A DNA stretch of 64,000 nucleotides from Flavobacteriaceae bacterium NBU2977 (GTDB taxonomy: Bacteria > Bacteroidota > Bacteroidia > Flavobacteriales > Flavobacteriaceae), in the NCBI GenBank assembly GCA_019931105.1, contig JAIOUW010000005.1, forward strand, positions 62,001 to 126,000, written 5' to 3'. Both the position numbers and the translations under genes were made by a program. Shown piece after piece: positions 9,305 through 20,365 of the stretch (the stretch's first letter is position 1; every line of letters starts with the position of its first letter). The notes beneath the pieces were generated by a model, which was not told the DNA's origin, searched no databases, and worked only from the letters and a program-made list of their open reading frames with translations.

Positions 9305-9828
9305 AAAATATTTGCTGCCTGATTTTTTTGCTATCGTCGGGTTTTATACTCTCCCAAGAAGAGGAAACCATTCCTTGGAGTCCTGATAGAAAGTTAATGT
9401 GGGAAGATTTCAAGGGAAGACCATTTAAAACGGCATGGGCCGCTGCCGTCACTGCAAGCGGGATCTCTTATGAATTTTCTTCAACGGAAACGAACGGGGA
9501 GTTGAAACTTGATATCGAGATCAGTACGCATTTTTATCCTGATAAGTCCTGGTTTCAGCCCGACTTGGTCAACGGCGTCATTTTAAGTCATGAACAATTG
9601 CATTTTGATATTGCCGAACTTTTTGCCCGAAAGATGCGCAAGCAAGTGTCCCAGGCCAATTTGACAGGTAATGTCAAGGCCGAAATCAAAAAGATATACA
9701 GAGACATTTTGAAAGAACTCGGTGCCTTTCAAAAAAAATACGATTATGAGACCAATTTCTCGCGTAACATTCAGCAACAATTGCAATGGAACGCGAAAAT
9801 CGCAGAACTCTTAAATGAAATGGAGTAG
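9292..9828 (+). CDS. DUF922 predicted secreted zinc protease, TTG start
   Basis: 178-residue exported protein. A hydrophobic signal peptide ending near FILSQ is followed by a domain with HEQLH (H100-E101-x-x-H104), the HExxH zinc motif of the DUF922 family of predicted metalloproteases. The TTG at 9292 is the only usable start: an in-frame stop directly precedes it and the next Met (residue 36) would remove the signal peptide. The gene overlaps the last 13 bp of the OsmC gene in another frame, suggesting translational coupling. It is convergent with the next minus-strand gene. Confidence 0.8.
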   Translation: MGILKNICCLIFLLSSGFILSQEEETIPWSPDRKLMWEDFKGRPFKTAWAAAVTASGISYEFSSTETNGELKLDIEISTHFYPDKSWFQPDLVNGVILSHEQLHFDIAELFARKMRKQVSQANLTGNVKAEIKKIYRDILKELGAFQKKYDYETNFSRNIQQQLQWNAKIAELLNEME

Positions 9829-9863
9829 TGCATCGCTTATTTTCGTGGAAATACCCCGGTACA

Positions 9864-10388
9864 CTAAAACCGTAAAGAAATACCGGTGGTCAAATAGGCT
9901 ACACCGTAACCGGCTTCGGCAAATACGGCTATGTTCTCTGCAAAGTACCATCTGCCCCCAATAAAAGCGGTGGCCCCGGGTCTACTATTAAAATTACCAT
10001 TGCCATCATAAGATAAGATGTTATATGAGGCCATTACGCCCCCATAAACATCTAGATTGTCAACATCCAAACCATTAAAGTGGTAAGCGCCCCTTACCCC
10101 GATGATGGTATAGTTCCACTTGTCATTTCCACCGACGTAATCATATTTATAGGTCTTTGTGCCAATATAGCCGCCAAGGCTTACCACACCCGGACCGGGC
10201 AATTCCCAGATCCCTCTTTCGTAACTAACGCTAAGACCGATACTTTGTGAAGAAGTCGCATAACTGCCAAAGGAACCTCCAAAACCGACGCCACCATTTA
10301 TCACATTGGTTCCGACATTGAATTCTTGCGCATGTATAAGTGATACACCCAACATGGCACACGCAAAAAGTAAGATTGATTTTTTCAT
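9864..10388 (-). CDS. Outer-membrane beta-barrel family protein, unknown
   Basis: 174 residues with a clear signal peptide (MKKSILLFACAMLGVSLIHA) followed by alternating Gly- and aromatic-rich segments such as GVGFGGSFGSYA, SIGLSVSYERG and VGGYIG-like strands, and a C-terminus ending in aromatic RF (TTGISLRF), typical of 8-strand outer-membrane barrels. No functional motif is recognised. It is monocistronic and convergent with the DUF922 gene. Confidence 0.65.
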   Translation of the reverse strand: MKKSILLFACAMLGVSLIHAQEFNVGTNVINGGVGFGGSFGSYATSSQSIGLSVSYERGIWELPGPGVVSLGGYIGTKTYKYDYVGGNDKWNYTIIGVRGAYHFNGLDVDNLDVYGGVMASYNILSYDGNGNFNSRPGATAFIGGRWYFAENIAVFAEAGYGVAYLTTGISLRF

Positions 10389-10523
10389 AAATGGAATATT
10401 ATTGATTGATTTTTCACTGTTAATTTCGATTAATTTTTTAAAGAAATGACCAAGTTGCTATTCGGAAATTTGAAACCCTATATTAAAACACATTTAAACG
10501 GCCTTGGTAATTTGACCATCTAG

Positions 10524-11393
10524 CTAAACATCGCAGATTGAAACCCCTTCCTTTAGCGCCGCAATTTTATCGTCCCAGGTGGGAATAAACTCTTGGGCCA
10601 CATAACCTTTGAACCCAGTGGCCAAGATAGCTTTCATTATGGCCGGATAAAATAACTCCTGGGTCTCATTGATTTCATTTCTACCGGGGTTGCCACCGGT
10701 ATGGTAGTGCCCAAAATACTGATGATAATCTTGAATGTTGCGAATAATATCACCCTCCATGATCTGCATATGGTAGATATCATATAAGAGTTTAAAATTG
10801 TCCGAACCCAATCTCCGGCACAATTCAACACCCCAAAGCGTATTGTCGCACATGTAATCCTTGTGGTCGACCTTTGAATTCAAAAGTTCCATTTGTATTA
10901 TGACACCATGCTTTTCGGCGGTCGGTATGATCTGCTTCAGTCCTGTAACACAGTTTTGCAACCCGACTAGGTCGTTCATGCCTTTTCCATTTCCGCTAAA
11001 GCAAATAAGGTTGGTGTAACCCGCTTCGGCCACCTTCGGAATCATTTCGATATAGTTTTTAACAAGTGTTTCATGGTGCTTGGGGTCGTTCCATCCTTCC
11101 GTAAGACCTATTTCCGCCCCATTGCACATTGATGAATGAACATTATATTTTTTCAACAAAGGCCAATCTTTAGGTCCCACAAGGTCCATTGCCTTGATGC
11201 CCAAATCGTTAAAAGATTTTAAAAGGTCTTCCAATTCAATTGAACTATAGCACCACCTACAGGCACTATGGTTTATATTTCCTTTTAGTTGGTTATTGGC
11301 AAGTTTACGTGAAGAGTTGGCATTGGCATTATTGTAGGCTAAAATACCCATAGAGGCAGCGGCCGAAGTCCCTATAAATTTTCTTCTTTTCAT
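10524..11393 (-). CDS. Exported sugar phosphate isomerase/epimerase-like TIM barrel
   Basis: 289-residue protein of the xylose isomerase-like TIM-barrel superfamily (hydroxypyruvate isomerase and inosose dehydratase relatives). The N-terminus MKRRKFIGTSAAASMG carries a twin-arginine-type motif (RRKFIG), so export of the folded protein by Tat is likely. Metal-binding acidic residues of the fold are visible in IQMELLNSKVDHKDY, LLYDIYHMQIMEGD and FGHYHTGGNPGRNEI. Such proteins often act with DUF1080 and Gfo/Idh enzymes on 3-keto sugars; a DUF1080 gene is present 15 kb away at 26617, but no Gfo/Idh gene is here. Exact substrate unknown. Confidence 0.82.
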   Translation of the reverse strand: MKRRKFIGTSAAASMGILAYNNANANSSRKLANNQLKGNINHSACRWCYSSIELEDLLKSFNDLGIKAMDLVGPKDWPLLKKYNVHSSMCNGAEIGLTEGWNDPKHHETLVKNYIEMIPKVAEAGYTNLICFSGNGKGMNDLVGLQNCVTGLKQIIPTAEKHGVIIQMELLNSKVDHKDYMCDNTLWGVELCRRLGSDNFKLLYDIYHMQIMEGDIIRNIQDYHQYFGHYHTGGNPGRNEINETQELFYPAIMKAILATGFKGYVAQEFIPTWDDKIAALKEGVSICDV

Positions 11394-11441
11394 TTTATTC
11401 TTGGGTTTCTTTTTTTAAAGATATAAGTTTTACTTTTAAAA

Positions 11442-13371
<1,930 letters not shown>

Positions 13372-13442
13372 ACTCCTTAATTGGACATATATTTGCGTTC
13401 TGAAAACCGAATATTTTACTCGATATTAATTATTTCACCTAG

Positions 13443-15296
13443 ATGGAAGAAAAGAAACTCGATATAAATTCGATAATAGGTTTTGTGCTTATTTTCGGAA
13501 TTCTACTTTTTTGGATGTACCAAAACCAACCGACCCCCGAAGAGTTGGAAGCCCAAAAAGCCAAGCAAGAACACGTTGAGGCCGAGGCCGTAAAGAACGA
13601 GGCGCGGAGCGCTGAGGTCCGTGAGGCGGCTACTTTGGATTTTCAAGACTCAACAGCTGTCGCCAATTACAAAAGCACGATAGGTGCCTTTGGTTTTACG
13701 GCACCTTCTGAAGGCACCACCAAATTGGAGAACGATTTGATTTTTCTCGAGATAGGCAATAAAGGAGGTCAGATCGTTGAGGCCCGAATGAAGCAGTTCA
13801 AGGCCTACGATTCCGTTCCCATATATTTGGTAAAAGATGGTAATGCTTCCTTCAGCTTGAATTTTACGGCATCCGATAATAGGGTTCTGGATACCAAAGA
13901 TCTTTATTTTGAGCCTTCTTTAAGTAAAAATGGGGAAAATCAGGTGTTGTCCATGAAGGCCAAAACCTCGCCGACCCAATTTCTCGAGTATCGCTATGAA
14001 ATGAAACCGAACGATTATATGGTGGATTTTACCATAAGATCTCAAGGTCTGAATGGAGTTATCAATAGTTCCAAACCTGTGCAAATGCAATGGAATTTGA
14101 AGGGAATTCGGCATAATAAAAGTGTCACGTATGAAAATCGTTATACTAGACTGACCTACAATCATGATGACGGAAAAATAAGTAAACTCTCCGAGGGAAG
14201 CGATGATGAGGAAACCGAAACCGATATAAAATGGCTGTCCTACAGACAGCACTTTTTTAGCTCGATTCTAGCGACTAAGGAGAATTTCGAATCGGCAGAA
14301 CTGTCTTCCAAGAATTTGGTCGAAGAAGAAAGTCCGTCGCAAGGCTATACCAAGGAATATACCTCGCTGGTACCTTTAAATATTCAGGGGGGTGAACTTT
14401 CCAAAAATATGCACTGGTACTATGGGCCAACCGATGCATTGGTATTGGACAAGTACGACGGATTCGACCTTGATGATAGTATTCCTTTTGGTTGGGGTAT
14501 TTTTGGTTGGATCAACCGTTATATTTTCACCCCTTTCTATGCTTTCTTGAGTTCATTTTTACCCGCCGGCATTGCCATTATCGTAATGACCATATTGGTA
14601 CGGTTGGCGATGTCCCCGGTTACTTATAAGTCCTACTTGTCACAGGCAAAGATGAAAGTACTTAAACCCGAGATTACCGAGTTGGGCGAAAAGTACAAGG
14701 ATAACGCCATGAAAAAGCAACAGGAGACCATGAAGCTTTATAGCAAAGCGGGTGTGAGCCCGATGAGCGGTTGTGTGCCGGCACTATTGCAAATGCCGAT
14801 ATTTTATGCGCTTTTCATGTTTTTCCCGACTTCGTTTGCCTTGCGGCAGAAATCATTTTTGTGGGCTGACGACCTTTCTTCATATGATGCAATTGCACAT
14901 TTACCTTTTAGTATTCCTTTTTATGGAGATCATGTAAGTCTATTCCCGATTTTGGCATCGGTGGCGATATTCTTCTATATGATGATGACCACGGGCCAGA
15001 ACATGCCCCAACAGCCCGGTATGCCCAATATGAAGTTCATCATGTACTTGATGCCCTTTATGATGTTGTTCTTCTTTAACAACTATGCAAGCGGATTAAG
15101 TTTGTACTACTTTATTTCGAACCTGATTACCATAGGAATTATGTTGGTAATCAAGAATTTCATTTTGGATAATGATAAGATACATGCACAGATACAAGAG
15201 AACAAAAAGAAGCCCAAAAAAGAAAGTAAGTTTCAGCGTAAGATGCGCGAGATGATGGAGCAGGCCGAGGCGCAGAAAAAGGTGGGCAAACGATAA
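13443..15296 (+). CDS. yidC: Membrane protein insertase YidC
   Basis: 617-residue inner-membrane insertase (Oxa1 family) that helps fold and insert membrane proteins with or without SecYEG. It has an N-terminal membrane segment (IIGFVLIFGILLFWMYQ), a large periplasmic domain (about residues 75-345) typical of Gram-negative YidC, and a C-terminal five-helix insertase domain including MSPVTYKSYLSQAKMK and the SGLSLYYFISN segment. A Lys/Arg-rich tail (PKKESKFQRKMR) likely contacts the ribosome. Normally essential. Confidence 0.96.
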   Translation: MEEKKLDINSIIGFVLIFGILLFWMYQNQPTPEELEAQKAKQEHVEAEAVKNEARSAEVREAATLDFQDSTAVANYKSTIGAFGFTAPSEGTTKLENDLIFLEIGNKGGQIVEARMKQFKAYDSVPIYLVKDGNASFSLNFTASDNRVLDTKDLYFEPSLSKNGENQVLSMKAKTSPTQFLEYRYEMKPNDYMVDFTIRSQGLNGVINSSKPVQMQWNLKGIRHNKSVTYENRYTRLTYNHDDGKISKLSEGSDDEETETDIKWLSYRQHFFSSILATKENFESAELSSKNLVEEESPSQGYTKEYTSLVPLNIQGGELSKNMHWYYGPTDALVLDKYDGFDLDDSIPFGWGIFGWINRYIFTPFYAFLSSFLPAGIAIIVMTILVRLAMSPVTYKSYLSQAKMKVLKPEITELGEKYKDNAMKKQQETMKLYSKAGVSPMSGCVPALLQMPIFYALFMFFPTSFALRQKSFLWADDLSSYDAIAHLPFSIPFYGDHVSLFPILASVAIFFYMMMTTGQNMPQQPGMPNMKFIMYLMPFMMLFFFNNYASGLSLYYFISNLITIGIMLVIKNFILDNDKIHAQIQENKKKPKKESKFQRKMREMMEQAEAQKKVGKR

Positions 15297-15645
15297 TATC
15301 CTTATTGCATACAATACAAAAGCTCCTTTATCATCAAAGGAGTTTTTTCATTTTAAGGGATTTTTGTGCATTTCATCGATAATATTAATACAATGTTAAC
15401 GTTATCAAAAAATATTAAGAACTTTAACATAACAAAACCATTGGCAATAGTCAAGATTCCGATATTCTCGATATATTGATTTGAACTTTTACTCTATAAT
15501 TCTTCCCCCGACTAGTTTATAATTCTTCACGAGAAGCGTTTTTTGCTATTTCATGTTTTGTTGACTTGTAAGACCCCACGCTTATCAGTTCGACATTAGT
15601 CTTTTTTGTTATGGTAAAGTTATAACTAAATCAAAAAACTTTATC
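15297..15645. other. 349-bp gap between yidC and the adhesin gene
   Basis: The gap contains the yidC terminator at 15319-15348 and then about 300 bp of A+T-rich leader DNA before the adhesin ATG. TATAATTCTT occurs twice (near 15494 and 15519). I see no ORF, no known RNA and no clear TTG/TANNTTTG promoter pair. Confidence 0.5.
15319..15348 (+). terminator. Intrinsic terminator after yidC
   Basis: CTCCTTT (15323-15329) pairs with AAAGGAG (15336-15342), with a six-base loop and a following run of six T. Confidence 0.8.
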
Positions 15646-18600
15646 ATGGGTAAATTTCTTTACTTCTTATTATTAAAGGTCTTAAAAAATTTCGTGCTGC
15701 TTGCATCCTTATTGGTTTGCGTAAATATTTCAGCACAAAAGATCGAAAAGCTTGAACAAGCGGCAAATGGTAGTTTGTCTAGTATTGATAATCCAGTGGA
15801 TTGGGTAACTGGAAATGTCAATGCGGCTAAGGCACACTACATAGAATGTATGACAATTCCATACCATTTGGAAGTTGTCAATTTAGTGCCGGGAAGTTCT
15901 TACTCTGTTTCCATTGGATGGGATACTAAAAAGGGTGTCAATGAACACGCGATAGATTATTTGACATCTTATGACCATAATGGCAACCATAGTGCCTTCG
16001 GTCATTCTCCTGAGGTAATCGACCCTTTAGATAATACGGCATTGGATAATACATCACCAACGGAAAACCGGTATGCTATACCTTCTCCAAATGCTACCGA
16101 CAGCGGTACTCCAAATCAACCAACTAACGCATTTAATTCTTTAGCACCTTCGGAGCGTGAAATGTCAATATTTAATGGTACAATATCTTCAATGAGTTAT
16201 ACAGCTCAGGATGACCTCGATTTGGCTGCTGCATCTTCCTATCTTAAGATAGATTTTGTTGCTTCGGCCAGTACGGTTGTTTTAGCGTGGGGCGGTCACA
16301 TTGCTGCGAAAGAAATATGGGGAGTAGGGAATTCCGCTACAGCAATTTCGGGTAGTCCATATCATATGTTTGTTGATGACTGCGTTGGTTTAGATGGATG
16401 TGGTAACAAAGAAGTCCAGTTACAGGCTTCGGCTGTTCAATCACCTCCTACATGTGACATAACAGGACCCGATTCCACATGTGCTGTTGAAGGTAGTAAT
16501 TTAATATTTGAGGCTCAAACTGATTTAGGGACAACTTTTGGTTGGGAACTTATAAATAATACGTCGGGGGCGTCCATTGTGGGGATAAACAATGATCAGT
16601 CTGTTACGGTTGATCCGGGAAACAATGATGGCTCATTTCAAGTACAGGTTACTATTGGTCTCCCTGTGACGGGGGGCACTGTTGAAACAATTTGTTCAAA
16701 AATAGTTGAAGTTTATGAAGCCCCTAAAGCAGGGGAAAACGGAACTATCGCGCTGTGCGAGGGCGACGCCGCCCCCACGGAAGCGGAACTGTTCGCCGCG
16801 CTGGGCGCGACGGCGGATGAGGGCGGTACCTGGAGCGGCCCCGACGCTGCCGGCGTGTACACCTATACGCACGCTGCCACGCAGACCTGCCCCGAGGACA
16901 GCGCCACGGTAACGGTGAGCTACGAAGAGCCCAAGGAAGCAGGGGAAAACGGAACTATCGCGCTGTGCGAGGGCGACGCCGCCCCCACGGAAGCGGAACT
17001 GTTCGCCGCGCTGGGCGCGACGGCGGATGAGGGCGGTACCTGGAGCGGCCCCGACGCTGCCGGCGTGTACACCTATACGCACGCTGCCACGCAGACCTGC
17101 CCCGAGGACAGCGCCACGGTAACGGTGAGCTACGAAGAGCCCAAGGAAGCAGGGGAAAACGGAACTATCGCGCTGTGCGAGGGCGACGCCGCCCCCACGG
17201 AAGCGGAACTGTTCGCCGCGCTGGGCGCGACGGCGGATGAGGGCGGTACCTGGAGCGGCCCCGACGCTGCCGGCGTGTACACCTATACGCACGCTGCCAC
17301 GCAGACCTGCCCCGAGGACAGCGCCACCGTTACGATAAACATAGAGGACGCCCCAGAACCCAATATTACAGGGAACAATGTCTACTGTTATGACGGTAAT
17401 GGAGTAACCTTAGACGCAGGAGCCGGCTATACCAGCTATCTTTGGTCTACTGGAGAAACCACGCAAATGATAACAGTAGATGCTGGCAGCTACACAGTAC
17501 AGGTGAGCAATGATCAAGGGTGTGAGGCAACTTCAGAAGCTTTTACGGTTCGATCATACGAAATGTTGAGTTGCAGTATCGTACAAGATGAACTTGCAAC
17601 GAATTTTCAAGCAGCCGATGGTGTGGCCACGGTCACGCCAATGGGCGGATCGGGAGACTATACCTATCTCTGGGACAATGGCGAGACCACCCAGACCGCG
17701 ACCCAGTTGACCTATGGCATGCATTCGGTTACAGTTACCGATGCTGAATGTGGCGAAACAACCTGTGAAATTTTCATTAGTAAGAATTTGATTTGTGGTG
17801 TTAGTCTCGTATCTGCGGCAACGTGTGCCGGAGGCAATGATGGAGTGGCTACGGTCACGGCATTTGGAGGCTACGGTGATTACTCGTATTCGTGGGACGG
17901 TGGCCCATTTGTCGCCAGCCCGACCAATTCGGCCCTCAGTGCTGGAAACCATACTGTAATCGTTATGGACGAAACTGGGGCTACGACACAATGCTACATC
18001 GATGTACCAGGTGGTGGAGCGGTCGACTTGAGTTGTGGAATTGTACAAAACCAATTGGCAACAAATTTTCAAACAGCTGATGGTGTTGCTACAGTGACCC
18101 CTGTTGGAGGAAGCGGATCTTATTCCTTCCTTTGGGACAATGGCGAGACCACCCAAACGGCGAATCAGTTGACCTACGGCATGCATACGGTAAACGTTGT
18201 CGATTTAAATGGTTGTGGAGAGACTTCATGCGAGATTTTTATACAGAAAAATATAATATGCAGTGTGAGGCTCGATTCCCCCGTAAGTTATGCAGGAGGT
18301 AGTGATGGGCAGGCTACGGTAACCGTATTCGGTGGTTATCCAGGCTATACCTACTCTTGGGACGGCGCTGCCTTTTCAGACAATAGTACCGTTAGTAACC
18401 TAAATGTTGGATATCATACGGTGACAGTAATGGACACGGTAGGTAATACAACTGAATGTTCCGTAATGGTCACCGGTCCGAATGATTTGACCTGCAGTAT
18501 TAGCCAGATAGAACTTGCTTCAAACTATTTGTCAAATGATGGATCAGCAACGGTATATGCTGAAGGTGGATCTGGGGCTTATACCTATCTATGGGACAAC

Positions 18601-20064
18601 GGTGAGACTACACAAACGGCGATTGCCCTGACCTACGGTGTGCACTCGGTGCTGATAAAGGATTCAAATGGTCATGAAACCGAATGCGAGATCTATATCA
18701 ATAAGGTCTTGATTTGTGGTATAACACTTGATTCACCGGCAGGATGTACCACTGGTGGTGGTGTGGCCTCGGTAAAAGCCTACGGAGGATATGCACCTTA
18801 TACTTATTCATGGGACGGAGGAGCCTATACAAGCAATGATACCAATGATAACCTAAGTGTAGGTACTCACAGCGTAACAGTGATGGATTCTACCGGTGCA
18901 ACATCGCAATGTTGGATAGAGGTGATAGGAACAGGTGAAATGAGTTGTAGTATTACGCAAGATGCCTTGGCAAGTAATTATTTGTCAGCAGATGGCGTGG
19001 CAACCGTCAATCCTATCGGTGGAAGTGGATCCTACACTTACCTCTGGGACAATGGTGAAACTACTCAGACCGCAACAATGCTAACATACGGACCACATAC
19101 GGTGACCGTAACCGATAGTAATGGTTGTGGATGGACTAGTTGCGAGATAATGATCAACAAAAATCTTATCTGTAGCGCAGGTCAGGTTTCACCCGCTACG
19201 TGTGCAGGCAGTGAAGATGGCGTAGCGTCGGTCAATGCTTATGGAGGATATGCACCATATACCTATTCGTGGGATGGTAGCGGTTTTTCAAGCGATAATA
19301 CTGCGGATAATCTGGGTGTAGGATATCATACGGTCGTAGTGATGGATGCCACTGGTGCGACCTCTGAGTGTTCCGTCATGATATCCGGTCCTAATGTATT
19401 GGGTTGTAGTATCAATGTAACTAATGATATTAGCGCATTTGGAGCTCATGATGGTTCTGCTACGGCCATTGCTGTGGGTGGTACGGCACCTTATGATTAT
19501 GAATGGAGCAATGGTGAAACTACCGCGAGCGTTGAAGGATTGGGCGCAGGTACTTATACGGCTACCATAACCGATGCGAATGGTTGTACCGTTAGTCTTG
19601 AAGTTACCATTGCCGAAGGTGATACGGAAGGTGTTGTAGTTACCGAAGAGGAAACGGTAGAAGAAGTGTTTATAGTTGATACGGAAGTATCGGTTGATGA
19701 ACCAGAAGAAGAACAAGAATCGGAAGAAGTCTTTATTGTAGAGGATAATACCACCAATACAGATTCAAGTACTCTTGGTGATCCTAATCCTGGTATCACC
19801 GTTTCCGAAACTGTTGTGAAGGCCTATCCGTTGACCTTTGTAAATGACTTGAACTTAAACATCAAGATCAATTATGATGCAAAGCTTAATATTAGGATGT
19901 ACGATATGAATGGCAGAACAGTTCTTAGTGATGACAGTAGATTCGTTAAAAAGGGCTCTAACGAGCTTAGGTTCAATGTGAATCGATTGGCACCTGATGT
20001 TTATGTGCTCATAATACATACTGGTTCGGAAAGAATCGTAAAAAAGGTAATGTCAAGAAAATAG
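15646..20064 (+). CDS. SprB-repeat cell-surface adhesin with T9SS sorting domain
   Basis: 1472-residue secreted protein. After a signal peptide (ends near NISA, residue 30), residues about 40-275 form an N-terminal domain with WDTKKGVNEHAIDYLTSYD, as in large flavobacterial surface adhesins. An Ig/PKD-like segment follows, then three copies of a 70-residue module (362-561) that are identical in DNA. A PKD-like domain (about 563-640) leads to SprB-type repeats (641-1325) such as YTYLWDNGETTQTAT, arranged as four two-part units of 151-154 residues plus a final half. An acidic Glu/Val linker (about 1327-1380) precedes a C-terminal type A sorting domain (last 85 residues) for export and anchoring by the type IX system. 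The likely role is attachment or gliding (inference from SprB). Flanked by terminators on both sides. Confidence 0.88.
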   Translation: MGKFLYFLLLKVLKNFVLLASLLVCVNISAQKIEKLEQAANGSLSSIDNPVDWVTGNVNAAKAHYIECMTIPYHLEVVNLVPGSSYSVSIGWDTKKGVNEHAIDYLTSYDHNGNHSAFGHSPEVIDPLDNTALDNTSPTENRYAIPSPNATDSGTPNQPTNAFNSLAPSEREMSIFNGTISSMSYTAQDDLDLAAASSYLKIDFVASASTVVLAWGGHIAAKEIWGVGNSATAISGSPYHMFVDDCVGLDGCGNKEVQLQASAVQSPPTCDITGPDSTCAVEGSNLIFEAQTDLGTTFGWELINNTSGASIVGINNDQSVTVDPGNNDGSFQVQVTIGLPVTGGTVETICSKIVEVYEAPKAGENGTIALCEGDAAPTEAELFAALGATADEGGTWSGPDAAGVYTYTHAATQTCPEDSATVTVSYEEPKEAGENGTIALCEGDAAPTEAELFAALGATADEGGTWSGPDAAGVYTYTHAATQTCPEDSATVTVSYEEPKEAGENGTIALCEGDAAPTEAELFAALGATADEGGTWSGPDAAGVYTYTHAATQTCPEDSATVTINIEDAPEPNITGNNVYCYDGNGVTLDAGAGYTSYLWSTGETTQMITVDAGSYTVQVSNDQGCEATSEAFTVRSYEMLSCSIVQDELATNFQAADGVATVTPMGGSGDYTYLWDNGETTQTATQLTYGMHSVTVTDAECGETTCEIFISKNLICGVSLVSAATCAGGNDGVATVTAFGGYGDYSYSWDGGPFVASPTNSALSAGNHTVIVMDETGATTQCYIDVPGGGAVDLSCGIVQNQLATNFQTADGVATVTPVGGSGSYSFLWDNGETTQTANQLTYGMHTVNVVDLNGCGETSCEIFIQKNIICSVRLDSPVSYAGGSDGQATVTVFGGYPGYTYSWDGAAFSDNSTVSNLNVGYHTVTVMDTVGNTTECSVMVTGPNDLTCSISQIELASNYLSNDGSATVYAEGGSGAYTYLWDNGETTQTAIALTYGVHSVLIKDSNGHETECEIYINKVLICGITLDSPAGCTTGGGVASVKAYGGYAPYTYSWDGGAYTSNDTNDNLSVGTHSVTVMDSTGATSQCWIEVIGTGEMSCSITQDALASNYLSADGVATVNPIGGSGSYTYLWDNGETTQTATMLTYGPHTVTVTDSNGCGWTSCEIMINKNLICSAGQVSPATCAGSEDGVASVNAYGGYAPYTYSWDGSGFSSDNTADNLGVGYHTVVVMDATGATSECSVMISGPNVLGCSINVTNDISAFGAHDGSATAIAVGGTAPYDYEWSNGETTASVEGLGAGTYTATITDANGCTVSLEVTIAEGDTEGVVVTEEETVEEVFIVDTEVSVDEPEEEQESEEVFIVEDNTTNTDSSTLGDPNPGITVSETVVKAYPLTFVNDLNLNIKINYDAKLNIRMYDMNGRTVLSDDSRFVKKGSNELRFNVNRLAPDVYVLIIHTGSERIVKKVMSRK
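16729..17327 (+). repeat. Perfect 210-bp tandem repeat, 2.85 copies, very GC rich
   Basis: Copies begin at 16729, 16939 and 17149 and are base-for-base identical until 17327, where the third breaks off. One unit contains 145 G or C of 210 (69%), far above the surrounding gene. Each unit encodes 70 residues with CEGDAAPTEAELFAALG and TWSGPDAAGVYTYTHAA. Perfect identity implies recent amplification or ongoing homogenisation. Confidence 0.97.
17566..19620 (+). repeat. Dimeric SprB-type repeats, about 151-154 residues each
   Basis: Units start at 17566, 18028, 18487, 18940 and 19399 (periods 462, 459, 453 and 459 bp). Each full unit is an A half (LWDNGETTQTA, TYG-H-V) and a B half (YSWDG, VMD-TGAT). 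The last unit is an A half only. The copies are diverged in DNA, unlike the GC-rich triplicate. Confidence 0.88.
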
Positions 20065-20090
20065 GCATTGAAAGCATTCCTGAAGTTAAA

Positions 20091-20114
20091 AACGCCCCAT
20101 TGGGGCGTTTTTTT
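20091..20114 (+). terminator. Intrinsic terminator after the adhesin gene
   Basis: AACGCCCCA and TGGGGCGTT form a perfect stem followed by a run of T. Confidence 0.85.
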
Positions 20115-20142
20115 ATTTTTAAACTGAAGGTAGATGAATACA

Positions 20143-20171
20143 AAAAGCCCCGACGAATAGTCGGGGCTTTT
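20143..20171 (+). terminator. Second intrinsic terminator
   Basis: AAAAGCCCCGA pairs with TCGGGGCTTTT; the A-run and T-run on either side allow it to work on both strands. It backs up the adhesin terminator 30 bp upstream. Confidence 0.75.
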
Positions 20172-20340
20172 AGCATTAAGTAGGTTTAGTTTGGTAAGAT
20201 TTGGGACTTCAAAGATGCATTGTATTACCTTCAGAAAAAATTAATAGTTGTCAAGTTTCGTTTTTTGTATGCTAACCATCATGATTTTGATGTTTGCCTT
20301 TTCAAATCTAACCCACCCCATTAGAGGTCATCATTTTTCG

Positions 20341-20348
20341 TATTTTTG
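20341..20348 (+). promoter_or_regulatory. Putative -7 box of mnmA promoter
   Basis: TATTTTTG exactly matches TANNTTTG and ends 17 nt before the mnmA ATG. No TTG is seen at -33. Confidence 0.4.
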
Positions 20349-20365
20349 TCCTTGTTATCAAGCCT

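Larger units (their letters stand above)
20065..20365. other. 301-bp gap with two terminators before mnmA
   Basis: Two intrinsic terminators occupy 20091-20171. The rest holds no ORF of note; a promoter-like TATTTTTG at 20341 serves mnmA. Confidence 0.55.

Noticed and set aside
16696-17292. Long open frame on the minus strand opposite the GC-rich repeats (198 codons)
   Set aside because: It is a by-product of the GC-rich tandem unit, which has few stops in any frame. It simply repeats the same antisense reading three times and matches no protein style seen elsewhere.
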